Below are positions 7,911 to 16,568 of a DNA stretch of 64,000 bases, one piece after another. Within the stretch, counting starts at the first letter, position 1, and each line of letters begins with the position of its first letter. Origin of the DNA: JANJTB01 sp032027125 (GTDB taxonomy: Bacteria; Bacteroidota; Ignavibacteria; Kapaibacteriales; UBA2268); the NCBI GenBank assembly GCA_032027125.1, contig JAVSMQ010000001.1, forward strand, positions 2,907,900-2,971,899, read 5' to 3'. Below the pieces are notes generated by a model that did not search any database, was not told the origin of the DNA, and saw only the letters and a program-made list of their open reading frames with translations. Position numbers and translations under genes: made by a program.

Positions 7911-9380
7911 ATGACAACAATGAAATCAATACCCGAAGACTTAAAAACCCTTAATCAGAAGCCACCCTTTCTGGAAAAGGAATCGAAGCGGATAAATTTA
8001 TTTAACAAATTTCCATTATTAAAACGAATTGTTAAAACAAGGGCATTTCAATTTTCATTGATATTACCAAATTTGTTTGTTTTTTACATAATAATACTTG
8101 CCGGATTTATCGGTACTCCTGTCGGTAACAGAAATATTGCAATTGTTTTTATTTGGATTCTTTGGTGGTTTTTGCTGATTGCAATAATTGTACCTTTCGC
8201 TTCAAGATTTTGGTGTACTGTATGCCCGTTACCTTTTTTCGGTGACTTGTTTCAAAGAATGGCTTTTATAAAAGTCAGAACAGGAAAAACAGGTTTTCTG
8301 AAAAACAAACTATATGGATTGAATAAAAAATGGTCCCCCAAATTATCAAATATCTGGTTACAGAATATTGGCTTTTTAACTCTCTGTACCTTTAGTGCAG
8401 TACTTGTTACAAGACCATTTGTTACTTCTGCCGTTCTTTTTGCCTTATTGGTTATGGGTACCTTATTTGCAATTATTTGGAAACTGAGAGCTTTTTGCAG
8501 CTATATCTGTCCGGTAAGCGGGTTTTTGAGTATATATTCGATGACATCAACTTTAGAACTAAGAAGCTCTGATAAAAGTGTATGCAAGCAATGCAAAGAA
8601 AAGGGATGTATAAGAGGAAATGAAAACGGATGGGGATGCCCATGGTTTGAAAATATGGGAACAATGGAAAGGAATAATTACTGCGGTTTATGTATGGAAT
8701 GTGTTAAATCCTGCCCCCATGATAATATTTCACTAAATCTCAGACCTTTTGCAACAGAGACCAAAATAAAAGGTATTGATGAGTCATTCAAAGGATTTAT
8801 CATGATAGCTCTTGCAATGGCTTACTCAGTAATACTTATGGGTACCAACGGAACTATAAAAGACTGGGCAAATGCTCCCGAAACCGGATATTGGGGTGGA
8901 TTTTTTCTTTACGCAGCTATATTGTGGGGTTCTGCACTTGTCGTCGTACCCGGTTTATTCTACGGTTTTGCTTATTTATCCAAACGTTTTTCAAAAGTAA
9001 CCACCGTATCAGTAAAAGATATATTTAAAGCATATTCATATATTTTAGTTCCATTGGGACTGCTTGCATGGATTGCTTTTAGTTTTCCTTTGGTATTTGT
9101 CAACGGTTCTTATATTATTTCAGTTATTTCAGACCCTTTTGGCTGGGGTTGGAATTTATTCGGAACTACAGACATTCGCTGGCAGCCGTTAATTCCTGAA
9201 TATCTCTGCTATGTTCAATATATATTATTAATGGTAGGATTGGGTTATGCAATTGACCGGGGTTATGCAATAGGACTTAATCTTTTTAAATCAGAGAAAG
9301 CCGCCTTAAACGGTTTGATACCTATGGCTGTCTTTGCAACTTTAGTTACATTGGCATTTATGATATTTTTTATAGGTTAA
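7911..9380 (+). CDS. NosR/NapH-like membrane polyferredoxin
   Basis: A polytopic membrane protein of about 489 residues with the signature of the NosR C-terminal half, NapH and CcoG. Two CysX(2-3)CysPro motifs follow membrane helices (FWCTVCP near 104 and FCSYICP near 198). Then come CKQCKEKGC and a ferredoxin motif CGLCMECVKSCP near 260-271 that binds [4Fe-4S]. About five further helices extend to the C-terminus. The NosR FMN domain is absent. The ATG at 7911 has GGGG ten bases upstream; a TTG at 7905 overlapping the previous stop is less likely. It probably passes electrons across the membrane between quinol and the CuA/cupredoxin proteins encoded on both sides (inference). Confidence 0.85.
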   Translation: MTTMKSIPEDLKTLNQKPPFLEKESKRINLFNKFPLLKRIVKTRAFQFSLILPNLFVFYIIILAGFIGTPVGNRNIAIVFIWILWWFLLIAIIVPFASRFWCTVCPLPFFGDLFQRMAFIKVRTGKTGFLKNKLYGLNKKWSPKLSNIWLQNIGFLTLCTFSAVLVTRPFVTSAVLFALLVMGTLFAIIWKLRAFCSYICPVSGFLSIYSMTSTLELRSSDKSVCKQCKEKGCIRGNENGWGCPWFENMGTMERNNYCGLCMECVKSCPHDNISLNLRPFATETKIKGIDESFKGFIMIALAMAYSVILMGTNGTIKDWANAPETGYWGGFFLYAAILWGSALVVVPGLFYGFAYLSKRFSKVTTVSVKDIFKAYSYILVPLGLLAWIAFSFPLVFVNGSYIISVISDPFGWGWNLFGTTDIRWQPLIPEYLCYVQYILLMVGLGYAIDRGYAIGLNLFKSEKAALNGLIPMAVFATLVTLAFMIFFIG

Positions 9381-9406
9381 TAATTTTATATGGAGAATAA
9401 GATTTA

Positions 9407-10393
9407 ATGAAAAAAAATTATATAGAAATAATAACTTTAATAACCATTGTTGTCATTTTAATAGGAACACCGTTTGCCGTTAGTGTTAATTCTCCCTGGA
9501 ATAATAAAAACTCCAAGACCGGAAAGCCGCACACAAGAATTATTAATCTTACGGCAGTTGCCGGTCAGGGTATTTGGACAGAAGATAAAGTTGACGGATT
9601 GAACTATTGGAATACGCAGTTTAAGAGGGCAAATATTATTCTGACAAAAGGCGAAAAGGTTATATTTAGATTTACAAGTGTGGATGTAACCCATTCTTTT
9701 TATGTTCCGGAACTTGGACTGGGACCTGTTATTGTTGAGGCTGGTCATATATATGATGTACCATTCACAACTGACATAACCGGAAAATTTACTTACTACT
9801 GTACAACTGTCTGCGGTCATTGTCATTTATATATGCGGGGAAATATTGTTATATTAACAAATGAAGAAAAAAACAATTCTGATATAGTAAAGAAATTAAC
9901 ATTAGATACTATCAGACCCGAATGCTGCAACGTAAATCCGAAAATACCTGTTAAAGCATCATCCTTTGTTCAGCACGGCAAAATGTTATTTAAGAATAAA
10001 GGCTGCTACTTATGTCATGGAGAGGCAGGGAAAGGCGGCGTTTATAATCCGAATTATGCTCAAAAATTTGTTCCGACTCTAAATACTCTCGCAGACAAAT
10101 TAAAACTTTCCGATAAAGATGAAGCCGACAGTATAATAAAGTATCTTGAATCGGGCAGCAATCTTGAGAAGCTTAATGACAATCCGCCTTTTGAAACATA
10201 TAACCGTTTCTATTCCCAGTACGGTTCAATTACCAAAAAGATACTTGACGGCGCTCCGAATGTACTGCGTTTGGATTCTTTAGGCTGCAATCCTCCGCTT
10301 TTGATGCCATCATGGAATCATCATTTATCCAAGCGTGATATTAATTCCATAATAGCTTATTTAATTAATATATATGACTGGGAGAACAATTAA
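9407..10393 (+). CDS. CuA domain-cytochrome c fusion (COX2/caa3-like, orphan)
   Basis: The 328-residue protein has one N-terminal membrane anchor (about 8-27) and a COX2-type cupredoxin with His96 (DVTHSFYV) and Cys132-x3-Cys136-x3-His140-x2-Met143 (CTTVCGHCHLYM), a full CuA site. A C-terminal cytochrome c domain has haem site CYLCH at 200-204 and the likely axial Met300 (LLMPSW). The architecture resembles subunit II of caa3 oxidases, but no subunit I is present. GGAGA precedes the ATG. Its last third is duplicated as a broken copy at 12841-13012. It is a likely terminal electron-exit or entry protein of the operon. Confidence 0.86.
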   Translation: MKKNYIEIITLITIVVILIGTPFAVSVNSPWNNKNSKTGKPHTRIINLTAVAGQGIWTEDKVDGLNYWNTQFKRANIILTKGEKVIFRFTSVDVTHSFYVPELGLGPVIVEAGHIYDVPFTTDITGKFTYYCTTVCGHCHLYMRGNIVILTNEEKNNSDIVKKLTLDTIRPECCNVNPKIPVKASSFVQHGKMLFKNKGCYLCHGEAGKGGVYNPNYAQKFVPTLNTLADKLKLSDKDEADSIIKYLESGSNLEKLNDNPPFETYNRFYSQYGSITKKILDGAPNVLRLDSLGCNPPLLMPSWNHHLSKRDINSIIAYLINIYDWENN

Positions 10394-10410
10394 AATATCC
10401 GGATAATTTA

Positions 10411-10441
10411 GATGTGCTGCACTTTTGAAGTTTGGTACGTC
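10411..10441 (+). terminator. Wobble-paired hairpin downstream of the CuA-cytochrome gene
   Basis: GATGTGCTGCACTT and AAGTTTGGTACGTC flank a TTG loop. As RNA, 13 of 14 positions can pair if G-U pairs are allowed. No T tract follows. A perfect 14-bp version lies after the duplicated gene end at 13025-13055, so this is likely the older copy of the same terminator. Confidence 0.4.
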
Positions 10442-10455
10442 TGAATCCAACCACG

Positions 10456-10568
10456 CCTTAATCCCCTCCTTGAAAAAAGGAGGGGAAATTTGAATCAAAA
10501 TCCCCCTGCTTCGCTTCCCCCTTTGCCAAAGGGGGATGTCACAGAGTGACAGGGGGATTTGAGTTAAC
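10456..10568. repeat. Dispersed palindromic element (copy A)
   Basis: A hairpin-rich element of about 110 bp. CCCCTCCTT/AAGGAGGGG forms one stem. A nested structure uses AATCCCCCTG/CAGGGGGATT as the outer stem, with CCCCCTTT-GCC-AAAGGGGG and GTCAC-AGA-GTGAC inside. A closely similar copy lies at 30167-30275, with a partial third directly after it. This is typical of REP/MITE-like non-coding repeats; mobility is not shown. Confidence 0.75.
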
Positions 10569-10694
10569 CACCTCTGACCCCAATCGTTTTCACGGATTTA
10601 AACTTTAATAATAATATTAAATTATTAATATCGTTACCAATTTGTAAACATAAATGGAATCTATCAACATATAAATATAATTAGTCACAATAAG

Positions 10695-11384
10695 ATGAAA
10701 ATCCTCAAACATACACTACTTGCATTAACTTTACTACTTTCAGCAGCAAATCTTTCTTTTGCTCAAACATTTTCTAACAGTCCAAACGATACAATCAACG
10801 TAATTGGAATGATGGAAGATATGGCAACGCTAAATATTCAGCAACTCAACATTTCTTCAAACACAATAACATTAAAATGGGAAAAAGTTAGTGAAAATAT
10901 ACCTTCTGCCTGGGAAGCATCTGTTTGTGATAATAAGATATGTTACGCATCATTAATTGACAGCGGGACGATGAATCCTGTTAACCCTGCTGATTCCGGA
11001 TTATTACTCCTTCATATTACTACCCATGTAAATTATGGTACAGCCATAGTTCGTTATGCAGTTTGGGATATTGCAAACCCTGCTTTCAGAGATACGTTGA
11101 CTTACATACTTTCGGTTAACAATTTTTCAACAGTAAGTGAAATTAATAATTTAAATGCTTTAAGTATATACCCAAACCCTGCATTTGATAATATCAACAT
11201 CCAAACAAATTTGCAAACAGCTTTTATTTTTTCAATTATTGATATTACAGGTAATGAAATTAGGAAAGGATTTTCAGAAGTAAATTCAATATCACTTTCA
11301 ACAGAAGAATTATCAAGTGGAGTTTACTTTATTCAAATTAAATCAAAAAACAATGTATTTACTAAAAATTTTATTAAACGGTGA
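10695..11384 (+). CDS. T9SS cargo protein with type A sorting domain
   Basis: The 229-residue exported protein has a clear signal peptide ending LSFAQ (about 1-24). A central beta-rich domain of about 110 residues contains NTITLKWEKVSENIPSAWE. The C-terminal domain starts SIYPNPAFDNINIQ and ends SSGVYFIQIKS...NFIKR, the T9SS type A sorting domain that directs proteins to the cell surface. The central domain is not recognised. The gene is nine bases from the next one and probably shares its transcript. Both lie between the intact and decayed copies of the CuA-cytochrome gene end. Confidence 0.8.
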   Translation: MKILKHTLLALTLLLSAANLSFAQTFSNSPNDTINVIGMMEDMATLNIQQLNISSNTITLKWEKVSENIPSAWEASVCDNKICYASLIDSGTMNPVNPADSGLLLLHITTHVNYGTAIVRYAVWDIANPAFRDTLTYILSVNNFSTVSEINNLNALSIYPNPAFDNINIQTNLQTAFIFSIIDITGNEIRKGFSEVNSISLSTEELSSGVYFIQIKSKNNVFTKNFIKR

Positions 11385-11393
11385 CATTTTAAT

Positions 11394-12839
11394 ATGAAAA
11401 TATATCTACTCATTATATTTGTGTGTACAAGTTTTATTGCGTACGCTGAAAGTAACATTATCTGGAATCCTGTCATAAATATTTCCACAAATACTTACGG
11501 AAATATGCATCCCCGCATATCATTAGACGGATTAGGAAATCCATTAATAATTTGGGGAAGAATGTCTGACCAGTCAGTTTACTTTTCACGGTGGACAGGA
11601 AACATGTTCACAGTACCTGTAAAATTAAATCCTTCATGGCTTACTGTTGCAACGGCAAGCTGGATGGGACCGGACATATCATCAAAAGGTGATACAGTTT
11701 ACGTTGTTGTAAAGAGAGCACCTGAAACAGATGGAAATAACCGTATATTTATTTTTACTTCATTTAATGGCGGTATTTCATTCAATACTCCCGTTGAATT
11801 AGCTTTTATTGCTGACAGTGTTTCCCGTTTTCCAACAGTTACAACAGATTCGTCCGGAAATCCTATTGTAGCATTTATGAAATTCAATTCCTCTTTTCTC
11901 GAATCAAGATGGGTGATTGTAAAATCTATTGATTACGGTAAAACATTTAATATTGATGTTAAAGCAAGCGGTTGGGGAAATTCTTCTGAAGTATGCGACT
12001 GTTGTCCGGGTGCCGTTATTTCTTCCGGCAACACTTGTGCATTGTTGTATCGCGACAATAACAGCAACATCCGTGATTGTTGGGCAGGTATTTCAACAGA
12101 TAATGCAGATATATTCAAAAGTGGTTTTGCACTGGAAAATAATAAATGGAGTATTAATTCTTGTCCTGCAAGCGGACCTGATGGTGTTATCATTGGCGAT
12201 AATATTTACTCTGTTTTTATGAATGGTGCAAGTGGAAATTATCGAAATTATTTAAGTAAATCTTCAATCAGCACCGGAAAAATTGAATCAGTTTCAAATT
12301 TGTCAGGTACAATAACAGGACTAAGTCAACAGAATTACCCCAGAATTGCAACTGATGGAAATGCAATAGCTGTCGTCTGGAAACAAACAGTAAGCGGTAC
12401 AGCACAATTGCCGATACTTTTTACTAACAATGCAGCAAACGGTTTTACTTCTTCTTCTGAAATTGTTGACATTAGTGACATAACCAATACTGATGTAGCC
12501 ATGAGTAAAGGAAATATCTTTGTTGTATGGCAGGATGATAATTCAGGAACTGTAAAATACCGAAGCGGTACTTACTTACCTTCTACTTCAGTAATAAATC
12601 AGGGTGAAAATAATAATTATTCGATTTATCCAAATCCTGCAAAAGATTTCCTAAATATTATTTCTCCCGAAAACAGAATTTTCTCAATAAATGTAATTAA
12701 TTCATTGGGTGAAATCATATATTCAGGGCAGTCAATTTCAAACACCAAAATAGAAACTTCAAAATTCTCCAAAGGCATTTACATTTTACTTCTGAAATCG
12801 CAAAATCATATTTTTACTCAAAAGTTTATAATAGAATAA
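11394..12839 (+). CDS. Sialidase-like propeller protein with T9SS sorting domain
   Basis: The 481-residue protein has a signal peptide (1-18) and a predicted beta-propeller with repeated ISLDGLGNPLIIW and TTDSSGNPIVAF type strands and an Asp-box-like SIDYGKTF. The motif EVCDCCPGAV, followed by YRDNNSNIRD and INSCPASGPDG, marks a subfamily of uncharacterised propellers with clustered cysteines. The tail SIYPNPAKDFLNIISPEN...KFIIE is a T9SS type A sorting domain. A surface location is therefore likely. The clustered cysteines in a copper/haem locus may bind metal or form disulfides. True sialidase activity is unlikely to be assignable. Confidence 0.8.
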   Translation: MKIYLLIIFVCTSFIAYAESNIIWNPVINISTNTYGNMHPRISLDGLGNPLIIWGRMSDQSVYFSRWTGNMFTVPVKLNPSWLTVATASWMGPDISSKGDTVYVVVKRAPETDGNNRIFIFTSFNGGISFNTPVELAFIADSVSRFPTVTTDSSGNPIVAFMKFNSSFLESRWVIVKSIDYGKTFNIDVKASGWGNSSEVCDCCPGAVISSGNTCALLYRDNNSNIRDCWAGISTDNADIFKSGFALENNKWSINSCPASGPDGVIIGDNIYSVFMNGASGNYRNYLSKSSISTGKIESVSNLSGTITGLSQQNYPRIATDGNAIAVVWKQTVSGTAQLPILFTNNAANGFTSSSEIVDISDITNTDVAMSKGNIFVVWQDDNSGTVKYRSGTYLPSTSVINQGENNNYSIYPNPAKDFLNIISPENRIFSINVINSLGEIIYSGQSISNTKIETSKFSKGIYILLLKSQNHIFTQKFIIE

Positions 12840-12840
12840 A

Positions 12841-13012
12841 AGCTGCTGCTTATGTCATGGAGAGGCTGGTAAAGGCGGTGTTTATAATCCGAATTATGCT
12901 CAATAATTTGTTCCTACTCCAAATCATGGAATCATCATTTATCCAAGCGTGATATTAATTCCATAATAGCTTATTTAATTAATCTATATGACTGGGAAAA
13001 CAATTAAAATTT
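12841..13012 (+). pseudogene. Decayed second copy of the CuA-cytochrome c 3' end
   Basis: This matches the end of the gene at 9407-10393. The haem segment (CLCHGEAGKGGVYNPNYAQ) is preserved, then a TAA replaces the Lys codon. About 220 bases are deleted, and the last 80 bases are present out of frame. Most differences in the haem segment are third-position changes (GCA to GCT, GGG to GGT, CCG to CCT), so the copy diverged under selection before it decayed or came from a paralogue. It begins immediately after the stop codon of the T9SS propeller gene. Confidence 0.85.
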
Positions 13013-13024
13013 CCGGATATTTTA

Positions 13025-13055
13025 GATGTGCCACACTTTGGAAGTGTGGCACATC
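13025..13055. terminator. Strong bidirectional hairpin between convergent genes
   Basis: GATGTGCCACACTT (13025-13038) and AAGTGTGGCACATC (13042-13055) form a perfect 14-bp stem with a TGG loop, followed on the plus strand by CTAATTTTTAC. It lies between converging transcripts ending at 12839 and 13136. It is the perfected counterpart of the hairpin at 10411-10441. Confidence 0.7.
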
Positions 13056-13135
13056 CTAATTTTTACTTATTTCCCCTACTTCTTTGGGCAGGTGATAATT
13101 TTTGCATTATTCTTTTGCAGTAAAATAATTCCTTT

Positions 13136-13489
13136 TTAAAAATTTATAACCTTATCGCTGTCAACAACCCATTGAGTATATTCAACCATGTTACTTTTCT
13201 CAACGCCGTCAATCACAGGCAATTCATTTAACCCGCGGGCTTGTCCGCAAGTCCCGCATGCCTTAACTTTACCGCCTTTGTTGATAACGCTCTTCATCAT
13301 TCTTTCAATGTTGTAGTAACCATTTGGTGTGTTAGTATTCGGCAAAGAGCAGAAAACAGCATCTGCCATCAAAAATATTCTGACTTCAACACTTTCGTGT
13401 TCTTTTTGAAGAGTCATTGCAAGCCTTAAAGCATTATAGGCTTTTTCATTGCCATAAGGGGCATCGTTGATAACCAAGAGAATTTTCAT
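13136..13489 (-). CDS. DsrE/DsrF-like sulfur-relay family protein
   Basis: The 117-residue cytosolic protein has the DsrE fold signature: MKILLVINDAPYGNEKAYNA at the start and ACGTCGQARG near residues 80-90. Family members carry sulfur on a conserved Cys or act as small adaptors. The ribosome binding site AAAGG is eight bases upstream. It follows the SQR-like gene by 24 bases on the same strand, which supports a role in handling persulfide produced from sulfide. The exact partner is unknown. Confidence 0.85.
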   Translation of the reverse strand: MKILLVINDAPYGNEKAYNALRLAMTLQKEHESVEVRIFLMADAVFCSLPNTNTPNGYYNIERMMKSVINKGGKVKACGTCGQARGLNELPVIDGVEKSNMVEYTQWVVDSDKVINF

Positions 13490-13513
13490 AATAGTACCTT
13501 TATAAGTGAATAA

Positions 13514-14749
13514 TTATATATTTATTGGAATTCTTAATAATTTGCTACTTATTTTTAATAGCATTTCATAAAATGACTTTTTCACACCAATTGGAGCAAG
13601 CCAGTATTTTTCAAACAAAACCTTACCCAAATGCCACCTTCTACTGACATTACTTAGATGAATCTCAGGATTAGGTTCACCATAAAAATTTCCGTAAGCA
13701 AAACCTGATTCTCCATTTCCTGCTTCAATCATGCAATAACCAAATCCTTCAAACTGACTTCCGGAATTAATTCCTTCAATTCTTTCAGATATAATTTGAG
13801 ACACAATTTCAGCTTGACCATGAGCAAATACTCCGGCTTTTGGAAGATTCATCGGAATATCTTTTTTCCATCTTCCAGGTATAGATATTGATGTTACGTC
13901 TCCGATTGCAAAAACATTTTCGTATTTTGTTTCAAGAGTATTCAAATCTACAGGTATCCATCCGCTTTCATTTGTCAATGCTGATTCTTTCAATACTTCA
14001 GGACTTCTATGTGGTGGTATGACAATTAAAAGGTCATATTTTACTGATTCTTTGTTTTCAAAAAATAACATTCTATTTTCGTTATCAACACTTTTTAGTT
14101 TGTAAAGCGGATTAAATATTATGTTTTTTGATCTTAATAAGTCCTCAACTGCCGAGCCAAGCACTGGTCCGGCAACAGGCATAGGCTGGGATTCCGGTGT
14201 GTAAAAATTTATAACAACTTTATCTTTCATACCTTTTTTTCTAAAAAAGTCTGAAATCAGTAGTGAACCTTCGTGAGGTGCGCCGGGACATTTATAAGGA
14301 AGAGAGCAAACTACAACTGCGATAGACCCTCCCTTGAAATTTTTTAAGTCTTCGTAAATTTTTAAGGAACCATCACGAGTAAAAAAAGTGTTCGTTTCGG
14401 ATGTTAATCCGGGAATTGCTTCAAGGTTTAATTCTGCTCCAAGTGCTATAATTAAATAATCGAATGGCATTTCTTTATTGCCTGAAATTATTTTTTTATT
14501 TGTTACATCAATTCTATTAACTTCTGAAATAACCAAATCAATTCCGGGAAGTAAAAGTTTTGATAATTGAATCTGAATTTCAGAAGTTTGACGAGTCCCT
14601 GTCATTAGCCAGATAAACGAGGGTGCAAAAGAATGCATAGGATTCTTCTCAATTAGAATAATTTTGCAATCCAAACAAAGCTTTCTCCTTAATTCGTTAG
14701 CAGCCACTATTCCACCAATTCCGCCGCCTAAAATTATAATTGTTTTCAT
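13514..14749 (-). CDS. sqr: Sulfide:quinone oxidoreductase-like FAD flavoprotein
   Basis: The 411-residue protein is a two-Rossmann flavoprotein. The FAD-binding GGGIGGIVAANELRR sits at the N-terminus, FAPSFIWLMTG follows near residue 41, and the SQR-type cysteine segment VVVCSLPYKCPGAPHEG has Cys148 and Cys154. A second dinucleotide motif (NVFAIGDV) and a third conserved region (FGYCMIEAGNGESGF) follow. These features place it in the SQR-like family, which oxidises sulfide and reduces quinone at the membrane. The C-terminal amphipathic helix expected for membrane contact is plausible. Pairing with a DsrE-like gene fits sulfur metabolism; the SQR subtype is not assigned. Confidence 0.86.
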   Translation of the reverse strand: MKTIIILGGGIGGIVAANELRRKLCLDCKIILIEKNPMHSFAPSFIWLMTGTRQTSEIQIQLSKLLLPGIDLVISEVNRIDVTNKKIISGNKEMPFDYLIIALGAELNLEAIPGLTSETNTFFTRDGSLKIYEDLKNFKGGSIAVVVCSLPYKCPGAPHEGSLLISDFFRKKGMKDKVVINFYTPESQPMPVAGPVLGSAVEDLLRSKNIIFNPLYKLKSVDNENRMLFFENKESVKYDLLIVIPPHRSPEVLKESALTNESGWIPVDLNTLETKYENVFAIGDVTSISIPGRWKKDIPMNLPKAGVFAHGQAEIVSQIISERIEGINSGSQFEGFGYCMIEAGNGESGFAYGNFYGEPNPEIHLSNVSRRWHLGKVLFEKYWLAPIGVKKSFYEMLLKISSKLLRIPINI

Positions 14750-14847
14750 ATAATAAGTTCCATTATTTTAAAAAATAAACATTTTTCCAAATCAAGTGTT
14801 TTCCGGCAAATACAGTTACATAAACTTGAAATTCTCCAAATATATTT

Positions 14848-15480
14848 CTAATGAATAAAATATCCGGCAATTCCAAGAACTATCAGTAAAATTCCAGTAA
14901 TTGCTTTTTCGTGATGCTCGAGAAAATGAGATTTGATTTTTTTAACACCCTTCAAACCAAGCCATACCAATAAAAGCATTCCGGCTACGGTTATAATTGT
15001 ATAAATAATAGATACGGCTATAATCCCTTCCCATCCGAGTTTGCCCGCAACAAAGAAGTACGCTTCAATTTCCAGACAAGGTGAAAAAAACATTGAAATA
15101 ACCAATGTCAGTAATATTGCAAAGGTCGTTTTCTTCTTTGAATCATCAATATGAATTTCATGATGGTGATGTTTGTTTTGACTAAAGTTTATTAATAAAT
15201 AAATCAATCCAAGTATTATCAAAATTGTCGGAGCGATTACACCGACAATAAAAGCATAAGAAGAAGATAGTTTATAACCGAAAAATCCAACTATGATTCC
15301 TATTATTATCGTGCTGAGTGTGTGTGAAAAGCCTGCGATAGCAGTTGCAATCATCGTAAACTTTTCACTCCACTTTTCTGATTTCGACAATGCAACCAAT
15401 GGAATCCAATGATTTGGTATAGATGCATGAACTATACTAAGCATCAAAGCACCAATGATTATTTGAGATAAACCGGTCAT
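14848..15480 (-). CDS. Polytopic membrane protein, NicO-like metal transporter
   Basis: The 210-residue protein has about six membrane helices. A histidine motif in helix 1 (HASIPNHWIPL), a His-rich cytosolic loop (KHHHHEIHIDD) and SPCLEIEAYFF in a later helix are characteristic of the NicO/RcnA-like or TauE-like transporter group. AAAGGA precedes the start. Its neighbours suggest metal export or loading, but the substrate is not determinable. A broken copy of its 3' end lies at 16569-16700. Alternative: an uncharacterised cytochrome c biogenesis-type membrane protein. Confidence 0.65.
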   Translation of the reverse strand: MTGLSQIIIGALMLSIVHASIPNHWIPLVALSKSEKWSEKFTMIATAIAGFSHTLSTIIIGIIVGFFGYKLSSSYAFIVGVIAPTILIILGLIYLLINFSQNKHHHHEIHIDDSKKKTTFAILLTLVISMFFSPCLEIEAYFFVAGKLGWEGIIAVSIIYTIITVAGMLLLVWLGLKGVKKIKSHFLEHHEKAITGILLIVLGIAGYFIH

Positions 15481-15522
15481 AATAAATTCCTTTTATTATT
15501 AATTCTATGTTTCAAATTGCTT

Positions 15523-15870
15523 CTATTTCACTTTAAATCCATTCTTTCTTAGATTATCTCTTGCATCTTGTAAAGTTACTTCTTTTAGTGCCATACCGCA
15601 TAAAGGACAAGTTTCTGTATTGTCAGAAATTACATCCCAGTGCATTGGGTCTTGAAATACTTTGCCATCTTTGTTGATGTCAATTTCATTGACATCAATA
15701 ATGCCTTTTCTAATTATTGAAGTATCTCCACCTCCAGAATTTTGCATATTGTGACCTGAATGCCCTCCCATTCCACACATCCCCATCATTCCCATGCAGG
15801 AATTAATCAGCATCACTGATAATAAAAGCCCTAAGATAAGCAATGACTTCATCAATTTTTTATTTTTCAT
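15523..15870 (-). CDS. Derived heavy-metal-binding-domain lipoprotein (copy 1)
   Basis: The start at 15870 is preferred because AAGGA lies eight bases before it; an in-frame ATG at 15900 lacks a site. The 115-residue product has a lipobox (VMLINSC), a Met/His/Gly-rich linker (MGMMGMCGMGGHSGHNM) and a C-terminal domain GKVFQDPMHWDVISDNTETC followed by PLCGM. This resembles the heavy-metal-binding domain CPMHP...CPxCGM of CusB adaptors, but the first Cys is replaced by Asp. Three paralogues lie at 34442, 34840 and 42295. A periplasmic copper-binding role is inferred. Confidence 0.8.
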   Translation of the reverse strand: MKNKKLMKSLLILGLLLSVMLINSCMGMMGMCGMGGHSGHNMQNSGGGDTSIIRKGIIDVNEIDINKDGKVFQDPMHWDVISDNTETCPLCGMALKEVTLQDARDNLRKNGFKVK

Positions 15871-15922
15871 AGCATTAATCCTTAACAAAAATATTTTCAA
15901 TTCTAATTTTCATTCTAAAAAT

Positions 15923-16528
15923 TTATTCAATTACTCTTAACCAAACTTTTCGTTCGTAGTAATTTCCTATCATCCCACTTTTTGCATTCCCCTTAATTGA
16001 TTCTCCCTTTGTCATCATCAATTGTAATTGAATTTCCGAATCTTTTGCATCGCTGAGAGGCTGAATAGTCATTGGCAAAGCTGTAATAACTGCGCCTTCA
16101 AACCCGGGTAACTTATCTCCGGTCAGACGGCATGATATTGGTAGATTCACATCCCAACCTTGTGCAAATTTTGAAAGATAATTTGACTCAATTCTTGTTG
16201 GGTCAATATATATCCACGCATTACGATAAGGATGTGTTAAATCGTCATCCTTTGAACGTCCTATTACTGTAAGAACAGTTTTCCGCTGTCCCCGCTTTAC
16301 TTCGATAAGGAATGTTCCATCTGATTGGCGAAGAGATTTCATTGATTCCTTATCAATTATATCAATGATTGTTTTCTTGACGTCAATCCAGGGACCGTTG
16401 TTCACATGACAGCTCATACAGGATTTTGATTTACTCAAAATTCCTACTGCCGGTGGATAAGCTAATGTTCTAAGAGCAAAAGCAATAAACAAGCACAAAC
16501 CTGTTATTAAGATTAGTCGAGTCTTCAT
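15923..16528 (-). CDS. Periplasmic monohaem c-type cytochrome
   Basis: The 201-residue protein has a signal peptide (MKTRLILITGLCLFIAFALR) and a haem motif CMSCH in AVGILSKSKSCMSCHVNNGP close to the mature N-terminus. A beta-rich domain of about 140 residues that I do not recognise follows (MTIQPLSDAKDSEIQLQLMM). AAGGAG is well placed. It leads the run of minus-strand genes toward the SQR-like protein and may accept or deliver electrons there. That is inference from position. Confidence 0.8.
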   Translation of the reverse strand: MKTRLILITGLCLFIAFALRTLAYPPAVGILSKSKSCMSCHVNNGPWIDVKKTIIDIIDKESMKSLRQSDGTFLIEVKRGQRKTVLTVIGRSKDDDLTHPYRNAWIYIDPTRIESNYLSKFAQGWDVNLPISCRLTGDKLPGFEGAVITALPMTIQPLSDAKDSEIQLQLMMTKGESIKGNAKSGMIGNYYERKVWLRVIE

Positions 16529-16568
16529 TTTTATTCTCCTTTAAAAAATTAAATATCAATGTAAAAAT

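Noticed and set aside
7393..10393. Assignment of the CuA genes as a standard cytochrome oxidase operon
   Set aside because: No COX1, COX3 or haem A synthesis gene is nearby, and the central gene is a NosR/NapH-like ferredoxin.
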